A stretch of DNA of 52,653 bases from an uncultured Clostridia bacterium (GCA_934643825.1 CAKUCW010000018.1:1-52653); one strand, 5' to 3'. Positions 13,732 to 22,922 are shown, counted from the stretch's first letter. Made by a program: numbers and translations. Notes: a model not told the origin generated them from the sequence alone.

Positions 13732-15618
13732 TTATCCTCGAATCAAGCCATACTTCTTCAGCTTACGCCAGAGCGTCGTTTTGCTGATTCCCAGCGCATT
13801 GGCGATTTGTTCGCGGTTTCCATGGTACTGATCAATCAAGCTCATCAGTTCTGCCATTTCGCCTTCCGGTTCATCCGTTCCTTCCGTCTGCGTTTCCGCG
13901 TCTTCAACCATGTTCGTATACCGCTTAACGCGCAGAATCAGCGCTTCATCCACCTCATGATCAACCGCAAGCATAACCAGTTTTTCAATAAACTGCGTCA
14001 ATTCCAGCTCATCGCCTTGCCAGGAACAGGTTTTCAGCAGATTTCGCTGTTCGCGATTCAGCTGGATCATGCGCTTATATTTCTGACCCATTTCGACCAT
14101 TTTTTCATCAATAAGCGCGTCGATATCCTCGCTGCGTTCCGACAGACTCGGCACATAAAGCGATATCCTGCTCAGCTCATTATACAACTCTGCCGAAAAC
14201 TTTCCCTGCATGCTTATGTCATTCAGCGGAACATTCGTCGTTGCGATAATGCGGCAGTTGACAGGAAAAGCGGGCTGTATGTTTGCATCGAGTACCCAGC
14301 CTTTTTTTAAGATATACATCAAATACGGCTGCACCTGCGGAGTCAGCAGCTCAATGTTTTCAATCAGCACCGTACCCGACAGCGCGGATTCAAATGCAGT
14401 TTTCTGATGACGTGCTCCGCTGACAACACTCATCATCGTCTGCTGCAAATCGGAAGGGACGCTCGCAAGATCCAGCCGGATAAACGGTTTTCCCGAGCGG
14501 GGGCTTGCATTATGGATACACTCCGCAAGGCGCACCTTATCCGTTCCAAAATGACCGGTGATCAATACAGGCAGATCATACCCTGCAATGTTCCCCGCGT
14601 CTTCGCAAAGCTGATGTATTTTTTCGCTGGGATAGTTGTATTCTGCCAGCTTCCTGACTGCGGGATTAGATGCAGCCGCAACCTCCGCACCGACGCTCAA
14701 ATCCGCAGAATCCACATGATTGAAGCTCTGCATGGAAAGGATAAAGCCTTCAAGATGTTCAGCTCCGCCCAGCATCGCCAGGTTCGCGATGTATTCCTTT
14801 CCCGCGATGCGCAGGATCGTCGCATGCACCTCGCGCCTCTCCAGCACAGCACGCTTGATGATGCTCTCTTCCCCCTGCTCAATCATATCGAAAATAAATC
14901 TTCCGATCAGCATATTGCTCGGCATATGGAAAGCAAGCTCCGCATTTGCATTGACCATATTGACGATGCCGTCGCGATCAAGGCGAATCACCGCATCAAA
15001 CGTATAATCCATCAGCGACATGAATTCCGACGTTTTTTTCTGCTCATTTTCAATGCCGTAGCAGATCCGTTTTCCCATCATGATCGCCGCGCTGATGCTC
15101 TCTTTCATCGGATTGAGGAACAGCGTGCGCATGCCCAGTTTTTTGGCATACGAAATCGCTTTTTCGCCGCCAATGATCAGCTTGGCGCCTTCATCACATG
15201 CCTGCTGCACCATGCCGTTTACCGCATTGCTGTTGGCGGCATAGTACACCTTGACATTCGCCTGCAATGCCTTTGCAATCGGCTTCACATCGCTGAACAT
15301 GCTGTAAAAACCGATCAGCGCGATGCTATCCTCCGGGCTCTCGCACAGAGATTTGGCTTTGCTGATCAGCAGCGCCAATTCCTGACCCGTGATTACGATC
15401 TCAGACAGCGGTATATCCGAGTTTTCCTTGATCAAATGTGCCTGATTGCCGCGTGCAACCGCTACCAACGCACCACGCGCTCTTTCCGAACGAAGGATGC
15501 TCAGAATATGGTCTGAATCCGTAAAAATGACCTTTGCATCAAGCTGCTTCTCCTGAATAATATCTTCCGCCTGACTGATCATATTGGATTCCGGCACAAA
15601 CACGATAATCTTCGCCAT
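13732..15618 (-). CDS. PrpR-type regulator with PAS, degenerate sigma-54 AAA+ domain and Fis-type HTH
   Basis: 628 residues. Residues 1-190 resemble the PrpR N-terminal sensor domain, 200-300 a PAS domain (FMSLMDYTFDAVIRLDRDGI), 325-545 the sigma-54-activator AAA+ domain and 590-628 a Fis-type helix-turn-helix (QIANALGISKTTLWRKLKK). The AAA+ core is degraded: Walker A reads GHFGTDKV (355-362) instead of GxxGxGKE, the GAFTGA loop that touches sigma-54 is absent near 400-412, and Walker B reads VLIENIE. It therefore should not hydrolyse ATP or activate sigma-54, and may act as an ordinary activator or repressor, like TyrR-type proteins. It lies next to garD; I infer aldarate control. Confidence 0.88.
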   Translation of the reverse strand: MAKIIVFVPESNMISQAEDIIQEKQLDAKVIFTDSDHILSILRSERARGALVAVARGNQAHLIKENSDIPLSEIVITGQELALLISKAKSLCESPEDSIALIGFYSMFSDVKPIAKALQANVKVYYAANSNAVNGMVQQACDEGAKLIIGGEKAISYAKKLGMRTLFLNPMKESISAAIMMGKRICYGIENEQKKTSEFMSLMDYTFDAVIRLDRDGIVNMVNANAELAFHMPSNMLIGRFIFDMIEQGEESIIKRAVLERREVHATILRIAGKEYIANLAMLGGAEHLEGFILSMQSFNHVDSADLSVGAEVAAASNPAVRKLAEYNYPSEKIHQLCEDAGNIAGYDLPVLITGHFGTDKVRLAECIHNASPRSGKPFIRLDLASVPSDLQQTMMSVVSGARHQKTAFESALSGTVLIENIELLTPQVQPYLMYILKKGWVLDANIQPAFPVNCRIIATTNVPLNDISMQGKFSAELYNELSRISLYVPSLSERSEDIDALIDEKMVEMGQKYKRMIQLNREQRNLLKTCSWQGDELELTQFIEKLVMLAVDHEVDEALILRVKRYTNMVEDAETQTEGTDEPEGEMAELMSLIDQYHGNREQIANALGISKTTLWRKLKKYGLIRG

Positions 15619-15664
15619 ATATTTCTTCCCCTGCTCCCGCCACTCGGGCTTACTTTTTACCTTT

Positions 15665-15694
15665 ACTATAGCACATAAATCGAATGAATGTCAA
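15665..15694 (-). promoter_or_regulatory. Promoter of the PrpR-type regulator
   Basis: On the reverse strand TTGACA (15694-15689), 18 bases, TATAGT (15670-15665) with TGC before it. GAAATGAAAC (15697-15706), TTTCA (15712-15716) and TTGAAAC (15721-15727) crowd the region upstream of the -35, related to the TTTCA repeats at 24.5 and 44.4 kb, so the gene may control itself. Confidence 0.7.
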
Positions 15695-15742
15695 AGGAAA
15701 TGAAACTTATCTTTCACAATTTGAAACGTATATGAATTCCCG

Positions 15743-15864
15743 TCAGTTTGTTGACATAAGCAAACTTGGCTTGAATAGCAAAATCAAAACATTCAGCTAT
15801 TCTTTCATTTGCGGAAAGGGCTATTCTCCCCCGAGGGGGAGAATGGCTTTTTGTCTACACTCTG
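15743..15864 (+). repeat. Dispersed structured repeat, copy 1 (about 122 bp)
   Basis: Closely matches 48407-48530. It starts TCAGTTTGTTGACATAAGC and ends in a hairpin GCTATTCTCCC...GGGAGAATGGC followed by TTTTTGTC, like a terminator. Two more stems can be drawn: AGTTTG/CAAACT and GAATAGC/GCTATTC. The orientation is the same in both copies. Confidence 0.8.
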
Positions 15865-15930
15865 GAATTCTCGTGGATTTTCCCGCCATGATAAAATAAC
15901 AGGCAAAACATTCGTGTTTTGTAAAGCTGT

Positions 15931-16055
15931 GGCGGAAGCGCAGGCGGGCTCAGCCCATTATTTAACGCATGAATCATTGCGTAAAATCGCCCGCGTGTGC
16001 AATGCTTCCGCCCTTATGCATAACCGTGGCGGAAGCGCAGGCGGGCTCAGCCCGC
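15931..16055 (-). repeat. REP-like repeat, about 1.3 units of a 97-bp element
   Basis: GGCGGAAGCGCAGGCGGGCT occurs at 15931 and again at 16028, a 97-base period, with GTAAAATCGCCCGCGTG between. The same element, inverted, forms the array at 47837-48220. The second copy ends in the palindrome GCGGGCTCAGCCCGC four bases beyond the garD stop codon. Confidence 0.8.
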
Positions 16056-16058
16056 TGA

Positions 16059-17570
16059 TCAGGTGATCGGCGCAGGATTAAAGATGCAGAGATAGTTATG
16101 CAAACGGTATTTTTCAGCATAAGGCTGCGTTTCACCGCTTGCAACCGCAACGATCTCGTTAAACAGCTCCTCGCCAACCTGCGGAATCGTCTTTTCTCCC
16201 GTCGCAATCGGTCCGGCATTGATATCGATCAGATCCTGCCACTGTTCCTTCATTTCGTTGCGGGAACAAACCTTGATCACCGGTGCAGCCGCCAAGCCAT
16301 AGGGCGTTCCGCGTCCGGTCATGAACACCTGAAGCCCAATGCCACTGGCAAGCTGGCAGGGTCCGCAGACGATATCACTGGCAGGCGTTGCCGCATAAAT
16401 CATGCCATGCTTGCTCGGTCTTTCCGCCGGAGAAAGCACCTCAACGATCGGCGAAGAACCGCTCTTGGCAATCGAACCCATCGCTTTTTCAACAATGTTG
16501 CTCAAGCCGCCCTTTTTGTTGCCGGGCGTCGGGTTCGCACTGCGGTCAACCTGTCCCTCATCCAGATAATGATCATACCAGCGCATTTCAGCCGCCAGCT
16601 TGTCACGCGTTTTCGCATCTACGCAGCGTTCGGCAATCAAATGCACACCGTCGCGAACCTCCGTCACCTCGCTGAACATAACCGTTGCACCCGCCTGAAC
16701 CAGCATGTCCGCCGCATAGCCCGCAGACGGATTCGCCGTTACGCCGGAAAACGCATCGCTTCCGCCGCACTGCATGCCAACCAGCAATTCGGAGAGCGGC
16801 AGCTCCTCGCGGCGTCTCTGTTCAAGCGCCTGAAGCTTCTTTTCTGCCATGTCCAGAATCGCGTTGGTCATCGCTTCAAAGCCCTTAAATTCCTGAAGAA
16901 CGATGACATTCTCCGGCGTATTGTTCTCCTCGCCGACAAGCATATCCACCGTCAGTTTTTCGCAGCCGAGAGAAACAACCATCAGCTGTCCACCAAAGTT
17001 CGGATGATGACAGAGATTGCGCAGCGCACGGATCGGAATCTTTGCTTCCGGCGCATTGATGGCAACGCCGCATCCATATGCATGGTTAATCGCTACCACA
17101 TCATCCACATGAGGATACTTCGGCAGAATCTCCCTGCGAATACGCTCAACAGCCACATCCAGAACACCCTGAACGCACTGAACCGTTGTCTGGATGCCCA
17201 GAATGTTGCGCGTACCGGCATAACCGCCCTCAGGATTGCGATACCCCATAAACGTTTTGCGCGGCGCTTCCGGCAGATCCGTATGAATGTTCACGCCGTA
17301 AGCCATTTCATCCAGCGCAGGCGGCGTAGGCAGGCGAAGCATAAATTCATTGATCCACGCTCCTTTGGGGATAAAATCCTTTGCATAGCCAAGCACCACG
17401 CCGTAGCGGATAATCTCGCCATCCTTCTCAATATCCCGAAGGGCAACTTTATGTCCCTGCGGAACATCCGAAAGCGTAACAACGCCATCCATCAGCCGGC
17501 TTCCCGCTTTCATTTCATGAACAACAATCGCGACATTGTCTTTCGGATTGATTTTAATAAATGTCTGCAT
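16059..17570 (-). CDS. garD: Galactarate dehydratase (UxaA/GarD family)
   Basis: 503 residues, cytoplasmic. GarD removes water from meso-galactarate to give 5-keto-4-deoxyglucarate. Recognisable blocks are an N-terminal SAF-like part (KDNVAIVVHEMKAGSRL), YRNPEGGYAGTRNILGI, NHAYGCGVAINAPEAK, SELLVGMQCGGSDAFSGVTA, NPTPGNKKGGLSNIVEKA and the C-terminal MTGRGTPYGLAAAP, all matching E. coli GarD rather than altronate dehydratase. Start ATG 17570 is preceded by AGAGGAG; the frame is open further but without a better site. It lies downstream of garR beyond a terminator, so it may have its own promoter, though I could not find a convincing one. Confidence 0.93.
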   Translation of the reverse strand: MQTFIKINPKDNVAIVVHEMKAGSRLMDGVVTLSDVPQGHKVALRDIEKDGEIIRYGVVLGYAKDFIPKGAWINEFMLRLPTPPALDEMAYGVNIHTDLPEAPRKTFMGYRNPEGGYAGTRNILGIQTTVQCVQGVLDVAVERIRREILPKYPHVDDVVAINHAYGCGVAINAPEAKIPIRALRNLCHHPNFGGQLMVVSLGCEKLTVDMLVGEENNTPENVIVLQEFKGFEAMTNAILDMAEKKLQALEQRRREELPLSELLVGMQCGGSDAFSGVTANPSAGYAADMLVQAGATVMFSEVTEVRDGVHLIAERCVDAKTRDKLAAEMRWYDHYLDEGQVDRSANPTPGNKKGGLSNIVEKAMGSIAKSGSSPIVEVLSPAERPSKHGMIYAATPASDIVCGPCQLASGIGLQVFMTGRGTPYGLAAAPVIKVCSRNEMKEQWQDLIDINAGPIATGEKTIPQVGEELFNEIVAVASGETQPYAEKYRLHNYLCIFNPAPIT

Positions 17571-17682
17571 ACCGATTTTCTCCTCTTTTTTAATAACCCG
17601 GCATAACGTCAGCTTCATCCGTGATGAAGATGATACCGTTATTCAAACTCACTCTCTTGGCAAATTCCATGTGAAAAGGTTA

Positions 17683-17734
17683 CAAAACAAAAGACGCGGC
17701 AGAGTCGCCTCCTCGGTCGGCAACTCTGTCGCGC
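17683..17734 (-). terminator. Terminator between garR and garD
   Basis: GCGGCAGAGTCGCC (17696-17709) pairs with GGCAACTCTGTCGCGC (17719-17734); on the reverse strand a TCTTTTGTTTTG tract follows. It would end the gudD-tct-garR transcript. Confidence 0.7.
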
Positions 17735-17831
17735 TGAAATAAGGAGGAAACTTCTCTCCCCTTAACAGGAGCGGAGCAGTCGGAATCATGCTTCCCTCAA
17801 TGATTCCGCATTGCTTTTATGAATTCGCAGC

Positions 17832-18716
17832 TCAGTGATGCAGCGTGACGCCGGTCATCTGCTGATAGTACTTGAGCAGTGCGCTGTGATCGCACTTGTC
17901 ATCGCCATGCAGGCGGAGATTCTTCATCATCTCAAGCACGGAGCTGGTCAGCGGAGTCGGCGCGTTGACAGCGGCAGCCGCATCCATAACGTTGTTCAGA
18001 TCCTTGATGTGCAGATCGATACGGAAGCCCGGCTTGAAGTTCTGATCCATCATCATCGGCGCTTTCGCGTTCATAACCGTAGAACCGGCAAGACCGCCCT
18101 TGATCGCCTCAAAGATCTTCTGCGGCTCAACGCCCGCCATCTGACCCATTTCAAGCGCCTCAGCCAGCACAGCGATATTGACCGCAACGATCATCTGGTT
18201 GCACAGCTTGGTCACGTTGCCGGCGCCGATGCCGCCGCAGAGAACGACAGAGGAACCCATCGCTTCCAGAATCTTCTTGTGAGCTTCAAATACGTCTTCC
18301 TTGCCGCCGACCATGAACGCCAGCGTTCCGTCAATCGCCTTCGGCTCGCCGCCGGAAACCGGCGCATCCAGCATTTCCACACCGAGCTTTTCCAGCTCAG
18401 CCGCGATCTCGCGGGAAGCAATCGGGTTGATGCTGCTCATATCGATGACGACAGCACCCTTGCGCAGGCACTGCGCCGCGCCGTTCTCGCCAAAGAGAAC
18501 CTGCTTGACCTGCGGAGAGTTCGGAACCATGGTCATGAAGACGTCCGCGATCTTCGCGACTTCCTGAGAATTTTCCGCCGCATGAGCGCCGCACGCCACA
18601 ACATCTTCCACAGCAGCCTTGTTGAAATCAAAAACCGTCAAATCATAACCCGCTTTCAGCAGGTTCTTCGCCATCGGGCGACCCATGATGCCAAGACCAA
18701 CCAAACCAAGTTTCAT
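17832..18716 (-). CDS. garR: Tartronate semialdehyde reductase (2-hydroxy-3-oxopropionate reductase)
   Basis: 294 residues of the beta-hydroxyacid dehydrogenase family. N-terminal Rossmann motif GLVGLGIMGRPMAKNLL, the substrate loop DAPVSGGEPKAIDGTLAF and the catalytic region GAGNVTKLCNQ with Lys170. It reduces tartronate semialdehyde to D-glycerate with NAD(P)H. AAAGGAATG precedes ATG 18716. It is the last gene of the gudD-tctC-tctB-tctA-AEC-garR run. A paralogue (45621-46502) sits with the aldolase and glycerate kinase, so the cell has two copies of this step. Confidence 0.93.
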   Translation of the reverse strand: MKLGLVGLGIMGRPMAKNLLKAGYDLTVFDFNKAAVEDVVACGAHAAENSQEVAKIADVFMTMVPNSPQVKQVLFGENGAAQCLRKGAVVIDMSSINPIASREIAAELEKLGVEMLDAPVSGGEPKAIDGTLAFMVGGKEDVFEAHKKILEAMGSSVVLCGGIGAGNVTKLCNQMIVAVNIAVLAEALEMGQMAGVEPQKIFEAIKGGLAGSTVMNAKAPMMMDQNFKPGFRIDLHIKDLNNVMDAAAAVNAPTPLTSSVLEMMKNLRLHGDDKCDHSALLKYYQQMTGVTLHH

Positions 18717-18784
18717 AGAACTTCATTCCTTTCAAAAATACCATCGGTTTATCAAAACCATAAAACCATCATCCGATTCCCTGC

Positions 18785-19693
18785 TTAAAAAAGGAGTGTC
18801 AGGCAGGGAACCGTAATGAACGATAAAATCGTGGAGATGAATACACATTTGGCAGCAAATGTGTGATCCCTTCCATACATCTCCGCGAGTATCGCCGTAT
18901 TCGCCGCCGCCGGCATCGCCAGCAGGGTTACAGCCACTTGCCAAAGCATCGGCTCCACATGAAGCAGGCGCATAACCGCCATGGCAAGCATCGGCACAAG
19001 GATCAGGCGCACGCCGGAAACCAGAAACACATCTTTTTCCAGCGTATCTCTCGCTTTTATATCGACCAGAGACGCGCCAATGATCATCATCGACAGCGGT
19101 CCCGTCATTGCGCCGACATTGCTGACCGCCGTAGAAAGAACCGCGGGCAGCTTGATCTGCGCCAGCATCAGGAACATTCCTACAAACACAGCCAGCAGGC
19201 TCGGATTGAGCAACAGCAGCTTCCACTTGGACTGTTTCCCGCCCGTGATAAAGAGTGAAACGCCAACCGTCCACATCAATACGCGGATGGGAATCAGATA
19301 AAACGAAGCATAGAACACGCCTGTCGTCCCGAATACAAGGGAAACGATCGGCAACCCGGCATTGCCTGCATTGGAAAACATGGTCGCAAATTCCAACACG
19401 GAACGCTTCTCCGGCGTTTTTTTGCGCCAGAGGAGCTTGCTCAGCAACCACGCCATCATGCAGCATCCCGCAGACAGGAGCATCGCCTGACCCGCGGCAA
19501 TCAGTTCAGCCAGGCTTACATCCTGCATGAACGCGTTGAGGATCATGCAGGGAAGCGTAACATTGATGAGCAGACCAATATAGCTTGACCGACCTTCCGG
19601 CTTAAGCACTTTCGTCTTGCTGATGAGCATGCCGATGACGATGTAAACAAACATCAGCGCCTGCGTGGTCAGCATTTTCTGAAATACTTCCAT
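18785..19693 (-). CDS. AEC family (auxin efflux carrier-type) transporter
   Basis: 302 residues, almost entirely hydrophobic, with about ten predicted membrane helices in two halves. The first half contains GLLINVTLPCMILNAF and the second MMIIGASLV and LAMPAAANTAILAEMYG, the signatures of the AEC/MleP family. Members move organic acids such as malate or related hydroxyacids. It is placed between tctA (43 bp downstream of its stop) and garR (68 bp), so a role in uptake or release of an aldarate or a pathway acid is likely; the direction is unknown. Confidence 0.9.
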   Translation of the reverse strand: MEVFQKMLTTQALMFVYIVIGMLISKTKVLKPEGRSSYIGLLINVTLPCMILNAFMQDVSLAELIAAGQAMLLSAGCCMMAWLLSKLLWRKKTPEKRSVLEFATMFSNAGNAGLPIVSLVFGTTGVFYASFYLIPIRVLMWTVGVSLFITGGKQSKWKLLLLNPSLLAVFVGMFLMLAQIKLPAVLSTAVSNVGAMTGPLSMMIIGASLVDIKARDTLEKDVFLVSGVRLILVPMLAMAVMRLLHVEPMLWQVAVTLLAMPAAANTAILAEMYGRDHTFAAKCVFISTILSFITVPCLTLLF

Positions 19694-19736
19694 AAAGCTC
19701 TGCTCGCCTTTCGTTGTTTCAGCGATAAAAGGTTAA

Positions 19737-21224
19737 TCAGTCCTTCATGCCGCTCTTTTCCAACTTTTTGCCCTTCGCATTATCCCAAAGCGCATAGCCA
19801 AGGAAAATCAGGATCAGCACCCAAATCACGTTGCCGATCGGGCGGGAGAAGAAGCACAGCAGGTTCTTGTTGTGACCGTTGAGCGCATCCATGAAATACT
19901 TTTCAAGGTCGCCGCCCAGAATGAAGCCGATCAGATATGGCGCAGTCGGCAAGCCGACCTTATTGAAGACAAAGCCCAGACCGCCGAACAGAAGCAGGCT
20001 CCAAACGTCAAACATGTTGCCGTTGCGGATCGCGTAAGCGCCGACGATGCACATCAGCGCAACGATCGGATACAGGCGGCAGCTCGGCACGTTGACGATC
20101 TTTGCGATGAACTTGATCGGATAGAACATGACGATGAACATCAGGATGTTGCACAGGAGCAGCGCCAGCAAAATCTGCTGCCAAACCTGCGGCTGAGTCG
20201 TGATGAACAGCGGACCCACGGAAACGCCCTGAAGCATGAACGCACCGATCAAAACCGCGGTCGTTGAGTCGCCCGGAATACCCAGGGACAGCAGCGGAAC
20301 CAGTGCGCCGCCCGTCAAGCCGTTGTTGGAAGATTCAGAAGCAACCAGTCCTTCAATTGCGCCCGTGCCCAGCTTTTCAGGGTGCTTGCTCCACGTCTTC
20401 GCCTGAGAATACGCAATCAGGGATGCGGCAGAGCCGCCGACGCCGGGCAGAATGCCCATGAACGTGCCCAGCAGAGCAGAGCGGATCACGTTGGCAAACT
20501 GACCCTTGAAGTCCTTGAGGGAGAACTTGACGGCGTTCTCGATCTTTGCGCCATCGTTCAGGTTTGTGCTCTTCATGCCTTTTTCTGCTTCCTGGAACAT
20601 CTGCGTAATCGCAAACAGACCAATCAGCATCGGCAGGGTTTCAAAGCCGGAACGCAGCTGCATGCGGAACATATCGGGTACCATGCGCATTTTGTTGTTC
20701 ATGGTATATTCGCCAATCAGGGACATCAGCACGCCGAGGAATCCGGCGAAAACGCCCTTGGTCATGCCGCCCTTGGAGAGCGCCGCAATAACCGTCATGG
20801 CAAAGCAGATAATCAGGAACTTTTCGACTGCCGAGAATTTGATCGCAACCTTTGCCAGAACCGGCGTCAGCAGCGCCAGCACGGCAAGCGAAATCAAGCC
20901 GCCGAACAGCGAAGAGGTGATGCCGATTTTCAGCGCACGCTCACCTTCACCGCGGCGAGCCATCGGATGTCCGTCAAAGCCCGTGCAGACAGAGGACGGC
21001 GTGCCGGGGATATTGATGAGGATTGCCGGAATCAAGCCGCCGGAGATGCCGCCGACGTAAAGACCCAGCAGCAGGTACAGCGCGGGAACCAGATCAAACG
21101 CATAGGTCAGCGGCAGGAAAACCGCAACCGCCATCGTTGCTGTCATACCAGGAATGGCGCCGAAAATGATACCGACGACAACGCCCAGCAGAGCCAGAGT
21201 GAAATTAAGGATCATCGCGTACAC
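19737..21224 (-). CDS. tctA: Tripartite tricarboxylate transporter, large permease TctA
   Basis: 495 residues with about eleven or twelve membrane helices. Family motifs: GAIPGMTATMAVAVFLPLTY, LINIPGTPSSVCTGFDGHPM near the N-terminus and SLGIPGDSTTAVLIGAFMLQ in the second half. TctA with TctB forms the ion-driven membrane part and receives substrate from TctC. The start is GTG 21224 with AAAGGA five bases before; an ATG three codons later (21215) is too far from that site. It lies 12 bp after tctB. Given its neighbours, glucarate or galactarate is the likely cargo rather than citrate. Confidence 0.93.
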   Translation of the reverse strand: MYAMILNFTLALLGVVVGIIFGAIPGMTATMAVAVFLPLTYAFDLVPALYLLLGLYVGGISGGLIPAILINIPGTPSSVCTGFDGHPMARRGEGERALKIGITSSLFGGLISLAVLALLTPVLAKVAIKFSAVEKFLIICFAMTVIAALSKGGMTKGVFAGFLGVLMSLIGEYTMNNKMRMVPDMFRMQLRSGFETLPMLIGLFAITQMFQEAEKGMKSTNLNDGAKIENAVKFSLKDFKGQFANVIRSALLGTFMGILPGVGGSAASLIAYSQAKTWSKHPEKLGTGAIEGLVASESSNNGLTGGALVPLLSLGIPGDSTTAVLIGAFMLQGVSVGPLFITTQPQVWQQILLALLLCNILMFIVMFYPIKFIAKIVNVPSCRLYPIVALMCIVGAYAIRNGNMFDVWSLLLFGGLGFVFNKVGLPTAPYLIGFILGGDLEKYFMDALNGHNKNLLCFFSRPIGNVIWVLILIFLGYALWDNAKGKKLEKSGMKD

Positions 21225-21236
21225 ACCATCCTTTCT

Positions 21237-21662
21237 TTACGGCAGCGTAATGTTAAAGATCTTGTAGAACAGCACCCAGATGAACGCGGAAGAAACGACA
21301 CCAATGAATACCGATATGCCGACGTTCTTCCAATCGATCTTAAAACCATGCTTGGGGCTGTAAATGGCTTCGGCAAAAAGAAGATTGAACAGGGTAATGA
21401 AAATGCAGCTTGCCGGCAGGAAGTGCAGCGGTTCAAGCAACGCTATGTAAGCGATCATAAGGATAATGGAACCCCAGAATTTGACTTTGTCATATCCGGG
21501 CGTCAGAAAATGATATCCCTTCAGATGGATGAAAGGCGTTCCTGTTTTTTTGCACTTGATGATCCTTTGAATGATCAGCACCACACCGAGGATAGCGAGA
21601 ATGCCGATGATGATCTTTGGGAAAAACCAGTGCATCGTAGCAAACGAATAGCTGACGGTCAC
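21237..21662 (-). CDS. tctB: Tripartite tricarboxylate transporter, small permease TctB
   Basis: 141 residues with four hydrophobic helices (for example FPKIIIGILAILGVVLII, SIILMIAYIALL, FLPASCIFITLFNLLF), the TctB pattern; sequence conservation in this family is low and the call rests on size, topology and place between tctC and tctA. The start is GTG 21662 with AGGGGGA upstream. A palindrome at 21717-21748 separates it from tctC. Confidence 0.88.
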   Translation of the reverse strand: MTVSYSFATMHWFFPKIIIGILAILGVVLIIQRIIKCKKTGTPFIHLKGYHFLTPGYDKVKFWGSIILMIAYIALLEPLHFLPASCIFITLFNLLFAEAIYSPKHGFKIDWKNVGISVFIGVVSSAFIWVLFYKIFNITLP

Positions 21663-21716
21663 GGAAGCGTCCCCCTTTTATTGACTTTAGAATTCTTTAC
21701 ATTTCTCCTTGAAGCA

Positions 21717-21748
21717 GTTTCCGCGTCAGGCATGCCTGACGCGGAAAC
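21717..21748. promoter_or_regulatory. Perfect 32-nt palindrome between tctC and tctB
   Basis: GTTTCCGCGTCAGG, CATG, CCTGACGCGGAAAC is a perfect palindrome. No T-run follows on the reverse strand, so it is more likely a stability or processing hairpin that keeps tctC mRNA more abundant than tctBA, as is common for binding-protein operons. Confidence 0.7.
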
Positions 21749-21791
21749 ATCATGGAATCAAAGCTTTAGCATCTTTCCGTCGTCCGGGAAA

Positions 21792-22814
21792 TTACATGCC
21801 CAGCAGTTCGTCGAAGGACGGAACGTCCTTAAGAACTCCGGCGATGGTGTCGCGCTTGTTATAGATAAAGTCCTTCGCTTCCGCAGAAGTCAGGGTATTG
21901 GCAGCGTAGGTCAGCTTCTCCATATCAGCCTTGAAGTCCGGGTCAGCCTGCATCTTTTCGATCGCGGCATCCAGCTCGGCAAGAACGGTATCCGGGGTGC
22001 CCGCCGGCAGATAGATGAGGAAGTCCTTGGAGAAGTAGAACGGTTCGCCACCCATGGTCACGCCGAAGTCGCCCATAACCGGCAGACCTTCAACGCCCGG
22101 GATGTTGTCGAGCATGCCGACGTACTTAATAGCCAGCTGCGCGTCAACGCCATCGAGGGTGTACTGGAGCAGAGAAGAATAGTCCGCAAAGATCACGTCG
22201 GTGTTGCCGTCCCAGAGCTGCTGGAGCTTGGTGTCGGTGGAGCCGCCGAGGACAACCTTCATGCGCTTAACAACGTCTTCGCCGTAGGTTTCCTTCACCC
22301 AAGCATAATACGCAACATAACCGATCTGAGAAACGCCGCCCGCCTCAACGGAGAAACGGAGCTGCCGATCCGGGTTGGCAGCCAGCCACTCGGCAGCTTC
22401 CTTCAGGTTGGCATACGGAGCATCCTTCTTCGCGCCGAAGCAGGAGCCCGGGTTCTGACCCACACGCGGGCCAACCACCATGTTCTCCAGAGCGTACATA
22501 TCGTCATACGCGCCGAAGAGAACGCCGAGGTACGTCATGTCGTGGAAGATCATCATGGTCAAGCCGTCCGGCTTCGCGGTCGCAATCGTGCCCAGCGCTT
22601 CGTTTGCGCCGACCGCGTCAACCTTGGAGTTGCAGTTGAGGTACTTCTTGAGATACTGGTTCACGGTCTCGGCTACCATGTAGGAGTCGCCGGAAACGGA
22701 CGTGGAACCGATGACGATACGCACGCGCTGACCATCATAGATGCCCTGTGCAAACGCGCCGGTGACGGAGAGGCAAAGGACGAGCGCCAGTGCCAATGCT
22801 ACGAGTTTCTTCAT
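21792..22814 (-). CDS. tctC: Tripartite tricarboxylate transporter substrate-binding protein TctC
   Basis: 340 residues: Sec signal peptide (KKLVALALALVLCLSVTGAF, cut near AFAQ) and a two-lobed binding protein. Typical family features are VRIVIGSTSVSGDSYMVAE near the start, AKPDGLTMMIFHD, and a region around LGGSTDTKLQQLWDGNTDV that corresponds to the conserved middle of Bug-type receptors. No lipobox Cys is seen at the cleavage site. It delivers a carboxylate to TctAB. AAGGAGGAAA precedes the ATG. The neighbouring gudD and garR suggest an aldarate ligand. Confidence 0.9.
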   Translation of the reverse strand: MKKLVALALALVLCLSVTGAFAQGIYDGQRVRIVIGSTSVSGDSYMVAETVNQYLKKYLNCNSKVDAVGANEALGTIATAKPDGLTMMIFHDMTYLGVLFGAYDDMYALENMVVGPRVGQNPGSCFGAKKDAPYANLKEAAEWLAANPDRQLRFSVEAGGVSQIGYVAYYAWVKETYGEDVVKRMKVVLGGSTDTKLQQLWDGNTDVIFADYSSLLQYTLDGVDAQLAIKYVGMLDNIPGVEGLPVMGDFGVTMGGEPFYFSKDFLIYLPAGTPDTVLAELDAAIEKMQADPDFKADMEKLTYAANTLTSAEAKDFIYNKRDTIAGVLKDVPSFDELLGM

Positions 22815-22922
22815 ACTGTGTTTCCTCCTTGAATAAATAGATCGTGGTTTTCCTTTATGTCGAAGCCAACATACCTCAGTTGACTCGCATTCTTAAAGAA
22901 GACGGATTGGCTGTTTACCGCT

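Noticed and set aside
13732..15618. True sigma-54 activator
   Set aside because: GAFTGA loop and both Walker motifs are missing or altered, and no -24/-12 promoter was seen nearby.
15684..15899. Small protein gene in the dispersed repeat (also at 48327-48512)
   Set aside because: The shared frame differs by amino-acid-changing substitutions only, lacks a ribosome binding site, and covers a terminator-like hairpin.
16059..17570. Altronate dehydratase (UxaA)
   Set aside because: The family is the same, but long conserved blocks follow E. coli GarD, and garR, gudD and glycerate kinase are neighbours while uronate genes are not seen.
20382..22832. An 816-codon open frame on the + strand opposite tctA-tctB-tctC
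   Set aside because: Shadow frame. It crosses three real genes and their gaps, has no recognisable domain and is rich in Arg, His and Gln, as expected for antisense of high-codon-bias genes.
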